Assembly: GCF_014198605.1 (NCBI RefSeq)
Contig: NZ_JACIHU010000013.1
Source: Rhizobium etli_C
Lineage (GTDB): Bacteria; Pseudomonadota; Alphaproteobacteria; Rhizobiales; Rhizobiaceae
Strand: one strand, 5' to 3'
Length of the DNA: 64,000 bases
Position 1 is the first letter of the stretch. The number at the start of each line of letters is the position of its first letter. The notes under the pieces are model-generated. The model made no database searches and was not told where the DNA came from. It saw nothing but the letters and a program-made list of their open reading frames with translations. This document shows, piece after piece, positions 46,498 through 56,590 of this stretch. The position numbers were made by a program, and so were the translations under genes.

Positions 46498-46603
46498 TGA
46501 TGAATTCTCCTCTGGAGTTGAAACAGACCTTGCGGCACCGCCGATCTCCGCCGGCTTGCCCTTTCCGTCCTATTTTCGCCTCAAGGACCGATTGGGAGGT
46601 TGT

Positions 46604-46617
46604 ATATGGTACCATAT
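46604..46617. promoter_or_regulatory. Palindromic operator between hutC and the amino-acid transporter operon
   Basis: ATATGGTACCATAT is a perfect 14-bp palindrome inside TTGTATATGGTACCATATGA, in the 191-nt gap between the divergent binding-protein and hutC starts. HutC/GntR repressors bind AT-rich dyads with a TGTAT half-site, so this is a likely HutC site controlling both directions. Confidence 0.65.
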
Positions 46618-46688
46618 GAGAAAATTTGTGATATGCAAGAGGAAAGTCGATTATGTGGCAAATTGAATCCGTGCATAAGGAATAGGCA

Positions 46689-47444
46689 ATGAAGCGGTCC
46701 GGCGAGATGAAGCGCGACCTGGCGGGAAATGACAGCACGCCGCTCTATGCCGGCGTCAAGCAGGTGATCCTCGATCGCATCCACAGCGGCGAATGGCCGC
46801 CGAAATACCGCGTGCCGTCGGAAAACGAGCTCGTCGTCGAGCTCGGCGTCAGCAAGATGACCGCCAACCGGGCGCTGCGCGAACTCGCCAATGAGGGCGA
46901 GCTCGTGCGCATCCAGGGCGTCGGTTCCTTCGTCGCCGAGCGCAAGGGCTATTCGGCGCTGTTCGAGGTGCGCAACATCGCCGAGGAAATCGCCGAACGC
47001 GGCCATGTCCACGAGGCTGCCGTCGTCATTCTCGCCCGGGAACCCGCCTCTCCCGAGATTGCCGACGCCTTGGAGCTGGCAATCGGCGCCGCCGTTTTCC
47101 ACTCGCTGATCGTGCACAGCGAAAACGGCGTTCCGGTGCAGATCGAGGACCGGTTCGTCCATCCGGAGGCCGCGCCCGAATATCTCGAGCAGGATTTCAC
47201 GACGCTGACGCCGAACGCCTATCTGACGGCCGCCGCCCCGCTCAGCGGCTCCGAGCACGTCGTCGAGGCGGCGATGCCGCAGGCCTGGGAATGCAAGCTC
47301 CTGACCATTCTGAAGAGCGAGCCCTGCCTGACGATCCGCCGGCGCACATGGTCGGCAAAACAGGTGGTTTCGACCGCTCGCCTCGTCTATCCCGGCTATC
47401 GCTACCGGCTCGAAGCGCGCAGCGGCAAGATGTTCGAAGACTAA
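46689..47444 (+). CDS. hutC: Histidine-utilisation repressor HutC (GntR family, UTRA domain)
   Basis: 251 residues. The N-terminal winged helix is PLYAGVKQVILDRIHSGEWP and NELVVELGVSKMTANRALRE. The UTRA ligand domain carries the HutC-typical strings FHSLIVHSENGVPVQIEDRF, APEYLEQDF and SEHVVEA. Pseudomonas HutC, which senses urocanate and represses hut genes, has nearly the same blocks. The start is ATG 46689, though an ATG at 46707 is possible. It is divergent from the amino-acid importer, convergent with the second GntR gene, and next to the full hut gene set. Confidence 0.88.
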   Translation: MKRSGEMKRDLAGNDSTPLYAGVKQVILDRIHSGEWPPKYRVPSENELVVELGVSKMTANRALRELANEGELVRIQGVGSFVAERKGYSALFEVRNIAEEIAERGHVHEAAVVILAREPASPEIADALELAIGAAVFHSLIVHSENGVPVQIEDRFVHPEAAPEYLEQDFTTLTPNAYLTAAAPLSGSEHVVEAAMPQAWECKLLTILKSEPCLTIRRRTWSAKQVVSTARLVYPGYRYRLEARSGKMFED

Positions 47445-47475
47445 AACACCCGTTATCTTGTATATGGAACCTCGC

Positions 47476-48198
47476 CTATTGTGATGCCGGCGTGAACCGC
47501 GCCACCAGCGCATGACGATCGCCGGGATAGGTGAAGCGCACATGGGTCACCGGGCCGGCGCCGCTCCACGTGCGGCGCTCCACCACCAGGCAGGCGGCGT
47601 TGCGGGCGATGTCGAGGGCGGCGGCCACCTCGGCATTGGCGGAGACGGCGTGGATCCTGTGTTCGGCGGCGGTCCACGGCACTTGATTGAGCAGCCACGG
47701 CCCCGGCGCCACCGTCAGGAAATCGGCGTCGGCGGCCTCCGGCACGGTCGCAAGACTGATCAGCCGCTCTTCCAGGCAGAAGGGCCGTGCGCCGGCATTG
47801 TGGATGCAGACCACCTCGACGACCGAGGACGCCAGAGGCAATTCCAGCCGGCGGCTGTCTTCCGCCTTGGCCTTGCGGCTCGTCTTCTTCGACACCGCAT
47901 AGGAATAGGACAGGTTCAGCGACTGCACCTCGGCCTTGATGTCGTGGATTTCGAGAACCGCCGATTGCGCCTGCGGCTGGGTGACGAAGCTGCCGGATTT
48001 CTTGCGGCGCTCGATGAGGCCAGCCTTGGCGAGCTGGGTCAGCACCTTGTTCACCGTCATCCGCGAGACGTCGTACTGCGTGGCGAGATCGACCTCGAAG
48101 GGAATGCGATGCCCCGGCGGCCATTCGCCCGAGACGATACGGCCTTCGATGTCGCCCAGGATGCGCTGATGCAAGGTAGGATCCCTGCTTTGATTCAT
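47476..48198 (-). CDS. Second GntR/HutC-type regulator (UTRA domain)
   Basis: 240 residues from ATG 48198 (GGA 8 nt upstream; a GTG two codons earlier is possible). The winged helix is QRILGDIEGRIVSGEWPPGH and LATQYDVSRMTVNKVLTQLA. The UTRA domain has FCLEERLISL instead of the HutC IQIEDRF-type block, so it may bind another metabolite. A lysine-rich linker (KKTSRKAKAED) separates its strands. It follows hutF by 62 nt on the same strand, which suggests co-transcription and a role in controlling hutF or the hut operon. Confidence 0.82.
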   Translation of the reverse strand: MNQSRDPTLHQRILGDIEGRIVSGEWPPGHRIPFEVDLATQYDVSRMTVNKVLTQLAKAGLIERRKKSGSFVTQPQAQSAVLEIHDIKAEVQSLNLSYSYAVSKKTSRKAKAEDSRRLELPLASSVVEVVCIHNAGARPFCLEERLISLATVPEAADADFLTVAPGPWLLNQVPWTAAEHRIHAVSANAEVAAALDIARNAACLVVERRTWSGAGPVTHVRFTYPGDRHALVARFTPASQ

Positions 48199-48260
48199 CG
48201 CCACGTTCCGATTTGGTTTCCCGATCTAGTCCGAATGCCCCGCTCATGAAAAGCGCTTTT

Positions 48261-49607
48261 TCAGCCCGCCAGCAATTCGCCCATTGCGGCGAGGAAACGC
48301 CGGTCGATGGCGTCGCGCTTGAGATGACGGCCGCCTTCCACCTGCTTGCGGCCACGCGCCCAGACGCAATCGACGGAAACGCCGCCGGCAAACAGCCAGT
48401 GATCGAGAATCTGGTCGCCGGAGAGATAGGGAACCGCCGACGTATCGAGCGAAACGAGATCGGCGTGATGACCCTCGGCAAGACCGGCCGGGGGTTTGAG
48501 CGCCGCGCCGCCGCCGGCGAGCGCCTGGCTGAACAGCGCAAGCGCCGTCGAACCGCCGGGTGCGGCAATGACATTGCGGGCGCGCAGCGCCAGACGCTGC
48601 GAATATTCGAGCTGGCGCAATTCCTCCGGCAGCGAGATCCGCACGTTGGAATCCGAACCGATGCCGTACCGCCCGCCCTCTTCGAGGAAAAGCGGCGCGG
48701 CAAAGGCGCCGTCGCCGAGATTGGCTTCGGTGATCGGGCAGAGGCCGGCGATCGCGCCGCTTTTCGCCATCCGCCGCGTCTCGTCCTCGGTCATATGCGT
48801 CGCATGGATCAGGCACCAGCGCTGATCGACCGGCATATGGTCGAGCAGCCATTGCACGGGCCGCGCTCCCGACCAGGCGACGCAGTCCTCGACCTCCTTC
48901 ACCTGCTCGGCGACATGGATATGGATCGGGCCATCGCCCGCCATCGGCACCAGCTTCGCCAGTTCCTCGGGTGTTGCGGCGCGGAGGCTGTGCGGCGCAA
49001 GCCCGAGCTCGGCGCCGTCGAGCCGGCCGGTCACCGCCCGGCAGCCCTCCAGCAGCCTTTCGAAGCTTTCGAGCGAATTGATGAAGCGCCGCTGACCATC
49101 GATCGGCGCTGCACCACCGAAACCGGAATGGGCATAGAAGACCGGCAGCAGGGTCAGGCCGATGCCGGTTTCCTCGCTTGCGGCACCAATGCGTTCGGCA
49201 AGCTCGGCGATATTGGCATAGGCCGCGCCATCCCTGTCATGATGGAGATAATGGAATTCGCCGACGCGGGAAAAGCCTGCCTCCAGCATCTCCGCATAAA
49301 GCTTGGCCGCAACCGCCTCGACATGCTCCGGCGTCATCGCCAGCGCGAATTTGTACATGACGGTGCGCCAGCTCCAGAAGCTGTCGTTGGCCGGACCGCG
49401 CACTTCGGCAAGACCGGCCATCGCCCGCTGGAAGGCATGGCTGTGCAGATTACCCATGGCGGGGACGATCAGAGCATGGCGCTCCTCGCCGGGTGAGGCG
49501 GCAACGCCCGCCTCGACCCGGTCGATGCGCCCGGCTTCCAGCGTCAGCCGCACGTTCTTCTGCCAGCCTTGCGGCGTCAGCGCCGTGCCTGCGTGAACTG
49601 TGGTCAT
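48261..49607 (-). CDS. hutF: Formimidoylglutamate deiminase HutF
   Basis: 448 residues from ATG 49607 (GGAG and AAGGG upstream). An amidohydrolase-fold enzyme with metal-binding HSH in GNLHSHAFQRAM, HVAEQVKEV, IHATHMT and GSDSNVR, the pattern of HutF. It hydrolyses N-formimidoyl-L-glutamate to N-formyl-L-glutamate and ammonia, the fourth step of the five-step histidine route. Its presence together with HutG (52682) shows that this organism uses the formylglutamate branch, not direct formimidoylglutamate hydrolysis. It is divergent from hutI. Confidence 0.93.
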   Translation of the reverse strand: MTTVHAGTALTPQGWQKNVRLTLEAGRIDRVEAGVAASPGEERHALIVPAMGNLHSHAFQRAMAGLAEVRGPANDSFWSWRTVMYKFALAMTPEHVEAVAAKLYAEMLEAGFSRVGEFHYLHHDRDGAAYANIAELAERIGAASEETGIGLTLLPVFYAHSGFGGAAPIDGQRRFINSLESFERLLEGCRAVTGRLDGAELGLAPHSLRAATPEELAKLVPMAGDGPIHIHVAEQVKEVEDCVAWSGARPVQWLLDHMPVDQRWCLIHATHMTEDETRRMAKSGAIAGLCPITEANLGDGAFAAPLFLEEGGRYGIGSDSNVRISLPEELRQLEYSQRLALRARNVIAAPGGSTALALFSQALAGGGAALKPPAGLAEGHHADLVSLDTSAVPYLSGDQILDHWLFAGGVSVDCVWARGRKQVEGGRHLKRDAIDRRFLAAMGELLAG

Positions 49608-49689
49608 GGCCCTTTTCTCCCCTTCTGCCGCACCGCCGATCTTTCTTTTCCAAAAGAGCGCGCAAAATTTCTCTTGTCACCTGCTTATT

Positions 49690-49701
49690 ATGTATATACA
49701 T
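49690..49701. promoter_or_regulatory. Operator-like palindrome upstream of hutI
   Basis: ATGTATATACAT, a perfect 12-bp palindrome with the TGTATATACA core expected for HutC. It is the only such dyad in the 123-nt hutF-hutI gap and sits 29 nt before the hutI start. TTGTCA at 49674-49679 could be a -35 box, placing the dyad over the -10 region, where a repressor would block hutI transcription. Confidence 0.7.
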
Positions 49702-49730
49702 GTTTCGGCATAAGGAAAGGCGCAAAGCTG

Positions 49731-50993
49731 ATGACCGGGAACAATTTTTCTGAAGGAACCCCATCCGCCGACGTCAGGCCGGTGCTGTGGCGCAACGCGC
49801 GGCTGGCGACGCTCGCGCCTGATAGTCCGGGGCTCGGCATCGTCGAAAAGGGTGCCGTGCTCACCGAAAATGGCCGCATCGCCTTTGCCGGCGCCGAAAG
49901 CGAGCTGCCGGCATCAGCCATCGAACATTCCGAAATCGTCGATCTCGAAGGCCGCTGGGTAACGCCCGGCCTGGTCGACTGCCACACCCATATCGTTCAC
50001 GGCGGCAATCGCGCCCGCGAGTTCGAGATGCGACTTGAAGGCGCGACCTATGAGGAAATCGCGCGGGCCGGCGGCGGCATCGTTTCCTCCGTTCAGGCGA
50101 CCAATGCGCTATCGGTCGAGGAACTCGTCGCCGCAGCTCTGCCGCGGCTCGATACGCTGCTTGCCGAAGGCGTGACCACGATCGAGATCAAATCCGGCTA
50201 TGGTCTCAACCGCAGCGGCGAAGTGAAGATGCTGCAGAGCGCCCGCCTGCTCGGCCATGTCAGGCCGGTCCGCGTTGCCACCAGCTATCTCGGCGCGCAT
50301 GCGACGCCAGTCGACTATAAGGGCCGCAACGGCGACTATCTCGACGATGTCGTGCTGCCCGGCCTCGACGACATGTACAATCTCGGCCTTGCCGATGCCG
50401 TCGACGGCTTCTGCGAGGGCATCGCCTTTTCGACAGCAGAGATCGCCCGCGTCTTCGACAAGGCGAAGGCGCTTGGCCTGCCGGTCAAGCTGCATGCCGA
50501 GCAGCTCTCCAATCTCGGCGGCGCCAAGTTGGCGGCCGCCTATGGCGCGCTTTCCTGTGATCATCTGGAATATCTCGACGAGGAAGGCGTTGCCGCAATG
50601 GCCGCTGCCGGCACCGTCGCCGTGCTGCTGCCCGGCGCCTTCTACGCCATCCATGAAAAGCAGAAACCGCCGGTCGAGGCACTGCGCCGGGCCGGCGTAC
50701 CGATCGCGATCGCCACCGATTGCAATCCCGGCACCTCGCCGCTCACCTCGATGCTGCTGACGATGAACATGTCGGCGACGCTGTTCGGTCTCACCGTCGA
50801 GGAATGCATCGCCGGCGCCACCCGCGAAGGCGCGCGGGCGCTCGGCCTCATCGGCGAGACCGGAACGCTCGAAGCCGGCAAATCCGCCGATCTCGCCGTC
50901 TGGAATATCGAGAGCCTTGCCGAGCTCGTCTACCGCATCGGCTTCAACCCACTTCATACACGCGTCTTCAAGGGCGAAAGGAACGGTCGATGA
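49731..50993 (+). CDS. hutI: Imidazolonepropionase HutI
   Basis: 420 residues from ATG 49731 (AAGGAAAGG upstream; a longer frame to 49569 runs through the operator and is not used). Metal and catalytic blocks: VDCHTHIVHGG, LHAEQLSNLGG, SCDHLEYLDEEG and ATDCNPGTSPLTSM. It hydrolyses 4-imidazolone-5-propionate to N-formimidoylglutamate, step three of the pathway, in the cytosol with a bound metal. First gene of the hutIHGUD unit. Its stop overlaps the hutH start (ATGA). Confidence 0.95.
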   Translation: MTGNNFSEGTPSADVRPVLWRNARLATLAPDSPGLGIVEKGAVLTENGRIAFAGAESELPASAIEHSEIVDLEGRWVTPGLVDCHTHIVHGGNRAREFEMRLEGATYEEIARAGGGIVSSVQATNALSVEELVAAALPRLDTLLAEGVTTIEIKSGYGLNRSGEVKMLQSARLLGHVRPVRVATSYLGAHATPVDYKGRNGDYLDDVVLPGLDDMYNLGLADAVDGFCEGIAFSTAEIARVFDKAKALGLPVKLHAEQLSNLGGAKLAAAYGALSCDHLEYLDEEGVAAMAAAGTVAVLLPGAFYAIHEKQKPPVEALRRAGVPIAIATDCNPGTSPLTSMLLTMNMSATLFGLTVEECIAGATREGARALGLIGETGTLEAGKSADLAVWNIESLAELVYRIGFNPLHTRVFKGERNGR

Positions 50994-52525
50994 CCATTAC
51001 GCTCCACCCGGGCTCCGTCTCGCTCAAGGATCTGGAAATCATCTATTGGACGGGTGTGCCGGTAAGGCTCGACCCCGCCTTCGATGCCGGTATCGCCAAG
51101 GCCGCCGGCCGCATCGCCGAGATCGCCGCCGGCAATGCGCCGGTCTATGGCATCAACACCGGTTTCGGCAAACTTGCCTCGATCAAGATCGACAGCGCCG
51201 ATGTCGCCACGCTACAGCGCAATCTCATCCTGTCGCATTGCTGCGGCGTCGGTACGCCGCTGCCTGAAAATATCGTGCGGCTGATCATGGCGCTGAAGCT
51301 GGTTTCGCTCGGGCGCGGCGCCTCCGGCGTGCGGCTGGAACTGGTGCGGCTGATCGAAGCCATGCTGGATAAGGGCGTCATCCCGCTGATCCCGGAAAAA
51401 GGCTCGGTCGGCGCCTCCGGCGATCTCGCGCCGCTCGCCCATATGGCGGCGGTGATGATGGGCGAGGCTGAAGCCTTCTTCGCCGGCGAACGCCTGCCCG
51501 GCGCCACAGCGCTCGAAAGGGCCGGGCTGAAACCTATCGTGCTCGCCGCCAAGGAAGGCCTGGCGCTGATCAACGGCACGCAGACCTCGACGGCGCTGGC
51601 GCTCGCCGGCCTCTTCCGCGCCCATCGCGCCGCGCAGTCTGCGCTCATCACCGGCGCCATGTCGACCGATGCCGCCATGGGCTCTTCGGCGCCCTTCCAT
51701 GCCGATATCCACACGCTGCGCGGCCATAAGGGCCAGATCGATACCGCGGCCGCGCTGCGCGGCCTGCTCGAAAACTCCGTCATCCGCCAGAGCCATATCG
51801 AGGGCGACGAGCGCGTCCAGGATCCTTATTGCATCCGCTGCCAGCCGCAGGTCGACGGCGCCTGCCTCGATCTCTTGCGCTCGGTCGCCCGCACGCTCGA
51901 AATCGAGGCCAATGCCGTCACCGACAATCCGCTGGTTCTGTCGGACAACTCGGTCGTATCGGGCGGCAATTTCCACGCCGAACCGGTCGCCTTCGCCGCC
52001 GACCAGATCGCGCTTGCCGTCTGCGAGATCGGCGCGATCTCGCAGCGCCGCATCGCGCTGCTGGTCGACCCGGTGCTTTCCTACGGCCTGCCGGCCTTCC
52101 TCGCCAAGAAGCCGGGCCTGAATTCCGGCCTGATGATCGCCGAGGTCACCTCGGCGGCGCTGATGTCCGAGAATAAGCAGATGTCGCACCCGGCCTCGGT
52201 CGATTCGACCCCGACCTCGGCCAACCAGGAAGACCATGTCTCGATGGCCTGCCACGGCGCTCGCCGCCTCCTGCAGATGACCGAAAACCTGTTCGGCATC
52301 ATCGGCATCGAGGCGCTGACCGCCGTCCAAGGTGTCGAACTGCGCGCGCCGCTGTCGACGAGCCCGGAGCTTTTGAAGGCGATCGCCGCGATCCGCAGCC
52401 AGGTGCCGAGCCTCGAGAACGACCGTTACATGGCGGGCGATCTCGCCGCCGCGGCTGAGCTGGTGGCGACGGGGGCACTGAATGCCTCGGTTTCATCTGG
52501 CATTCTGCCGGTTTTGGAGGGCTGA
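50990..52525 (+). CDS. hutH: Histidine ammonia-lyase HutH
   Basis: 511 residues from ATG 50990 (AAGGAA upstream, 4-nt overlap with hutI). The MIO-forming triad is intact in KGSVGASGDLAPLAH; other active-site blocks are YGINTGFGKLASI, NGTQTST, VQDPYCIRCQPQ and NQEDHVSMACHGA. It removes ammonia from L-histidine to give urocanate, the first step. The intact motif contrasts with the paralogue at 41821. It is followed by a 156-nt gap filled by a repeat. Confidence 0.97.
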   Translation: MTITLHPGSVSLKDLEIIYWTGVPVRLDPAFDAGIAKAAGRIAEIAAGNAPVYGINTGFGKLASIKIDSADVATLQRNLILSHCCGVGTPLPENIVRLIMALKLVSLGRGASGVRLELVRLIEAMLDKGVIPLIPEKGSVGASGDLAPLAHMAAVMMGEAEAFFAGERLPGATALERAGLKPIVLAAKEGLALINGTQTSTALALAGLFRAHRAAQSALITGAMSTDAAMGSSAPFHADIHTLRGHKGQIDTAAALRGLLENSVIRQSHIEGDERVQDPYCIRCQPQVDGACLDLLRSVARTLEIEANAVTDNPLVLSDNSVVSGGNFHAEPVAFAADQIALAVCEIGAISQRRIALLVDPVLSYGLPAFLAKKPGLNSGLMIAEVTSAALMSENKQMSHPASVDSTPTSANQEDHVSMACHGARRLLQMTENLFGIIGIEALTAVQGVELRAPLSTSPELLKAIAAIRSQVPSLENDRYMAGDLAAAAELVATGALNASVSSGILPVLEG

Positions 52526-52542
52526 GATGATAGTGAACGAAA

Positions 52543-52677
52543 AAAACCCCTTCCCAACCCCTCCCCACAAGGGGGAGGGGCTTAACCTGCGGCCCTCGCA
52601 GCGGTCGTTCTTGAACACGGAGCGTAAGGCTGGCTCTAGCCCCTCCCCCCTGTGGGGAGGCGTTGGGGAGGGGTTTT
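52543..52677. repeat. Long palindromic rhizobial repeat between hutH and hutG
   Basis: The left arm runs AAAACCCCTTCCC, then AACCCCTCCCCACAAGGGGG and AGGGGCT. The right arm is its near-complement, ending GGCGTTGGGGAGGGGTTTT. Inner stems of CCCCTCCCC and GGGGAGGGG type also form. This is a common dispersed element of Rhizobium genomes. Its right end supplies the purine-rich ribosome-binding site of hutG. Confidence 0.75.
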
Positions 52678-52681
52678 CGCC

Positions 52682-53488
52682 ATGAGCACCCCCGTCTTCG
52701 AAATCCACCAAGGCACCTCGCCCGTCATCCTCGCTTTCCCCCATACCGGCACTGACGTCCCGCCCGAGATCTATGCCCGCCTCAACGATAACGGCCGGAT
52801 CCTCGCCGATACCGACTGGCACATCCACCGGCTCTATGACGGGCTGCTCGATGACGCGACGACCGTACGCGCCACCTTCCACCGCTATGTGATCGACGCC
52901 AACCGCGATCCCCAGGGCGTCAGCCTCTATCCCGGCCAGAACACCACCGGCCTCGTCCCCGAAACGGACTTCGACGGCCAGGCGATCTGGAAGGATGGGC
53001 AGGCGCCCGATGCTGCCGATATCGCGGCGCGGCTCAGGGATTTTCATGCGCCCTATCATGCCGCCCTTGCCGCTGAGATCGAGCGCGTCAGAACAATCCA
53101 TGGCGTCGCAATCCTCTACGACTGCCACTCGATCCGCTCTCACATTCCCTTTCTCTTCGATGGCAAGCTGCCGGATTTCAACATCGGCACGGATATGGGC
53201 AAGACCTGCGACGGCGCCATCGAGCAGGCGACGCAGACCGTCGTCGAAGCCGCGGAAGGTTATGACAGCGTGCTCAACGGTCGCTTCAAGGGCGGCTGGA
53301 CGACCCGCCACTACGGCAAGCCGGAGACCGGCGTGCACGCGATCCAGATGGAGCTCGCGCAATCGACCCATCTCCAGACCGAAACACCGCCCTTTGCCTA
53401 TGACGCCGCCAAGGCGGACAGGCTTCGCGTCCATCTCAAAGACATTCTGGTGCGCATCGAGCAGATCGCACCCGGCCTGAAACGATAA
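52682..53488 (+). CDS. hutG: N-formylglutamate deformylase HutG
   Basis: 268 residues from ATG 52682, with GAGGGG upstream contributed by the preceding repeat. Belongs to the N-formylglutamate amidohydrolase family: VILAFPHTGTDVP, DTDWHIHRLYD, YVIDANRDP and LYDCHSIRSHIPFLFDGKLP with likely zinc ligands (His and Glu/Asp). It hydrolyses N-formylglutamate to formate and glutamate, the last step. Not related to the arginase-type HutG of the four-step route. It lies 23 nt before hutU. Confidence 0.92.
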   Translation: MSTPVFEIHQGTSPVILAFPHTGTDVPPEIYARLNDNGRILADTDWHIHRLYDGLLDDATTVRATFHRYVIDANRDPQGVSLYPGQNTTGLVPETDFDGQAIWKDGQAPDAADIAARLRDFHAPYHAALAAEIERVRTIHGVAILYDCHSIRSHIPFLFDGKLPDFNIGTDMGKTCDGAIEQATQTVVEAAEGYDSVLNGRFKGGWTTRHYGKPETGVHAIQMELAQSTHLQTETPPFAYDAAKADRLRVHLKDILVRIEQIAPGLKR

Positions 53489-53511
53489 GCTCACTCGACA
53501 GGGGAACCGTC

Positions 53512-55185
<1,674 letters not shown>

Positions 55186-55190
55186 GCCGC

Positions 55191-55784
55191 ATGCGGATCC
55201 TGCGCGCCAGCGATCATAAGCGCATGCCGTGGAAAAACGGCGGCGGCGAAACGGTGGAGATCGCCGTTTCGCCCGACGATGCCGGCCTTGCCGGCTTCGA
55301 CTGGCGCGTCAGCATGGCGACCGTCGCGGCGGATGGACCGTTTTCGATCTTTCCCGGCATCGACCGCACGCTTGTGATTCTCGAAGGCAACGGCATGGCG
55401 CTCGACATCGAAGGCAGCGCACCGGTGCTGCTGACGACGGCAAGCGATCCCCTGGCCTTCCCGGCGGATGTCCCGGTCGCTGCCAGGCTCAAGGACGGCG
55501 CGATCACCGATCTCAACGTCATGACGCGCCGTGATAGGCTGGCCCACACACTGATCCGCATCGACCTCGACGGCAACAGAAGCGTGCCGCTGACGTCGTC
55601 GACATGCCTGTTGCTCTGCCAGAGCGGGGCACTGTCATTCCGGCGGAACGGCGAGGCCGGCGCGCTCGCAGCCAGCGATGCGTTGCTGATCGAGAATGCG
55701 GCCGGAACCGAACTTAGAATCGAGGGCGAAGCCCAATCTTATCTCGTCTCGATCACGCCGGATGACATTCCTGTAACCAATTGA
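55191..55784 (+). CDS. hutD: HutD-family cupin protein
   Basis: 197 residues from ATG 55191, 5 nt after hutU. The double-cupin HutD fold is recognised from MPWKNGGGETVEIAV, GFDWRVSMATVAADGPFSIF and PGIDRTLVILEGNGMAL. HutD is not an enzyme of the pathway; in Pseudomonas it limits hut over-expression, possibly by binding formylglutamate or urocanate. Last gene of the operon; no clear terminator follows in the next 155 nt. Confidence 0.88.
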   Translation: MRILRASDHKRMPWKNGGGETVEIAVSPDDAGLAGFDWRVSMATVAADGPFSIFPGIDRTLVILEGNGMALDIEGSAPVLLTTASDPLAFPADVPVAARLKDGAITDLNVMTRRDRLAHTLIRIDLDGNRSVPLTSSTCLLLCQSGALSFRRNGEAGALAASDALLIENAAGTELRIEGEAQSYLVSITPDDIPVTN

Positions 55785-55939
55785 AAAAATACAGTAATCT
55801 ATGAGTTTTTCAGACGCCGCCATCGATCATTCTCATATCGGACCATGGACGTCATTCCTGCTTTCGGTCTAAACTTTGCCTTTCTGATGCAGAAGAAGAC
55901 CTAGATTGTCCGGACGTGCCGGGTAGCAATGGAGCAGGC

Positions 55940-56569
55940 GTGACGGATCCATACGATATTCTCGGCGTTGAACGCGATGCGGATGAGGCGAAACTGAAGG
56001 CCGCCTATCGGCGCCTGGCGAAGGTCGCCCATCCGGATTCGGGCGGTGATTCGCAAGCCTTCGACAATTTGCAGAAAGCCTATGCGCTGCTTCTCGATCC
56101 CGTCCGCCGCAAGGTCTACGACGATACCGGCTACGATGTCGAATTCGCCGACGCCGCCGAGTTGCAGGCGCTCGTGATGATCGAGAAGCTCGTCACCGAC
56201 GCAGTGCTCGACGAGCGCGTGCCCGGAAGTTTCGATCCCGTCGCCGTCATGCAGGAAAGCCTTTCCGAGGAGCTGCGCAAGGCGCGGTTCAGCAAGAGTG
56301 AGCTGGAACGTCACGCCTCGCGCATCGGCCTGCATCTGGAACGGCTCGAAAAACAGTCCGGCCGCGATGTGCTCGCGCACATGTTCCGCGCCCGCATCGA
56401 AGCGATCGGCAAGGCCGTCGGCGAGACCGAGGCGAAGATCAAGGCTGCGGAACGCGCCGCCGACATGCTCGCCGGCTATGTCTACGACGTCGATCCGTCA
56501 CCGCTGCCGGAGGCTTCGGTCGCCAATCTTGAATGGATCGAAACGTCGAGAAACCGGTCCGCCGGCTGA
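55940..56569 (+). CDS. J-domain (DnaJ-like) protein
   Basis: 209 residues from GTG 55940 (GGAG 5 nt upstream). Residues 1-62 are a J domain (TDPYDILGVERDADEAKLKA, YRRLAKVAHPDSGGD, YDDTGYD), with the essential HPD tripeptide that stimulates DnaK ATPase. The rest is helical (LEKQSGRDVLAHMFRARIEA) without the Gly/Phe or zinc-finger regions of DnaJ, so it is a class III J protein with its own client. The AT-rich 155-nt gap from hutD (for example GAAAAAATACAGTAATCTAT near 55783) probably holds its promoter. Confidence 0.88.
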   Translation: MTDPYDILGVERDADEAKLKAAYRRLAKVAHPDSGGDSQAFDNLQKAYALLLDPVRRKVYDDTGYDVEFADAAELQALVMIEKLVTDAVLDERVPGSFDPVAVMQESLSEELRKARFSKSELERHASRIGLHLERLEKQSGRDVLAHMFRARIEAIGKAVGETEAKIKAAERAADMLAGYVYDVDPSPLPEASVANLEWIETSRNRSAG

Positions 56570-56590
56570 CGCTGGTCGGGGCGGCCGGAA

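Noticed and set aside
52493..53494. A 333-codon minus-strand frame opposite hutG.
   Set aside because: A shadow of hutG plus the palindromic repeat; hutG on the plus strand has full family motifs.
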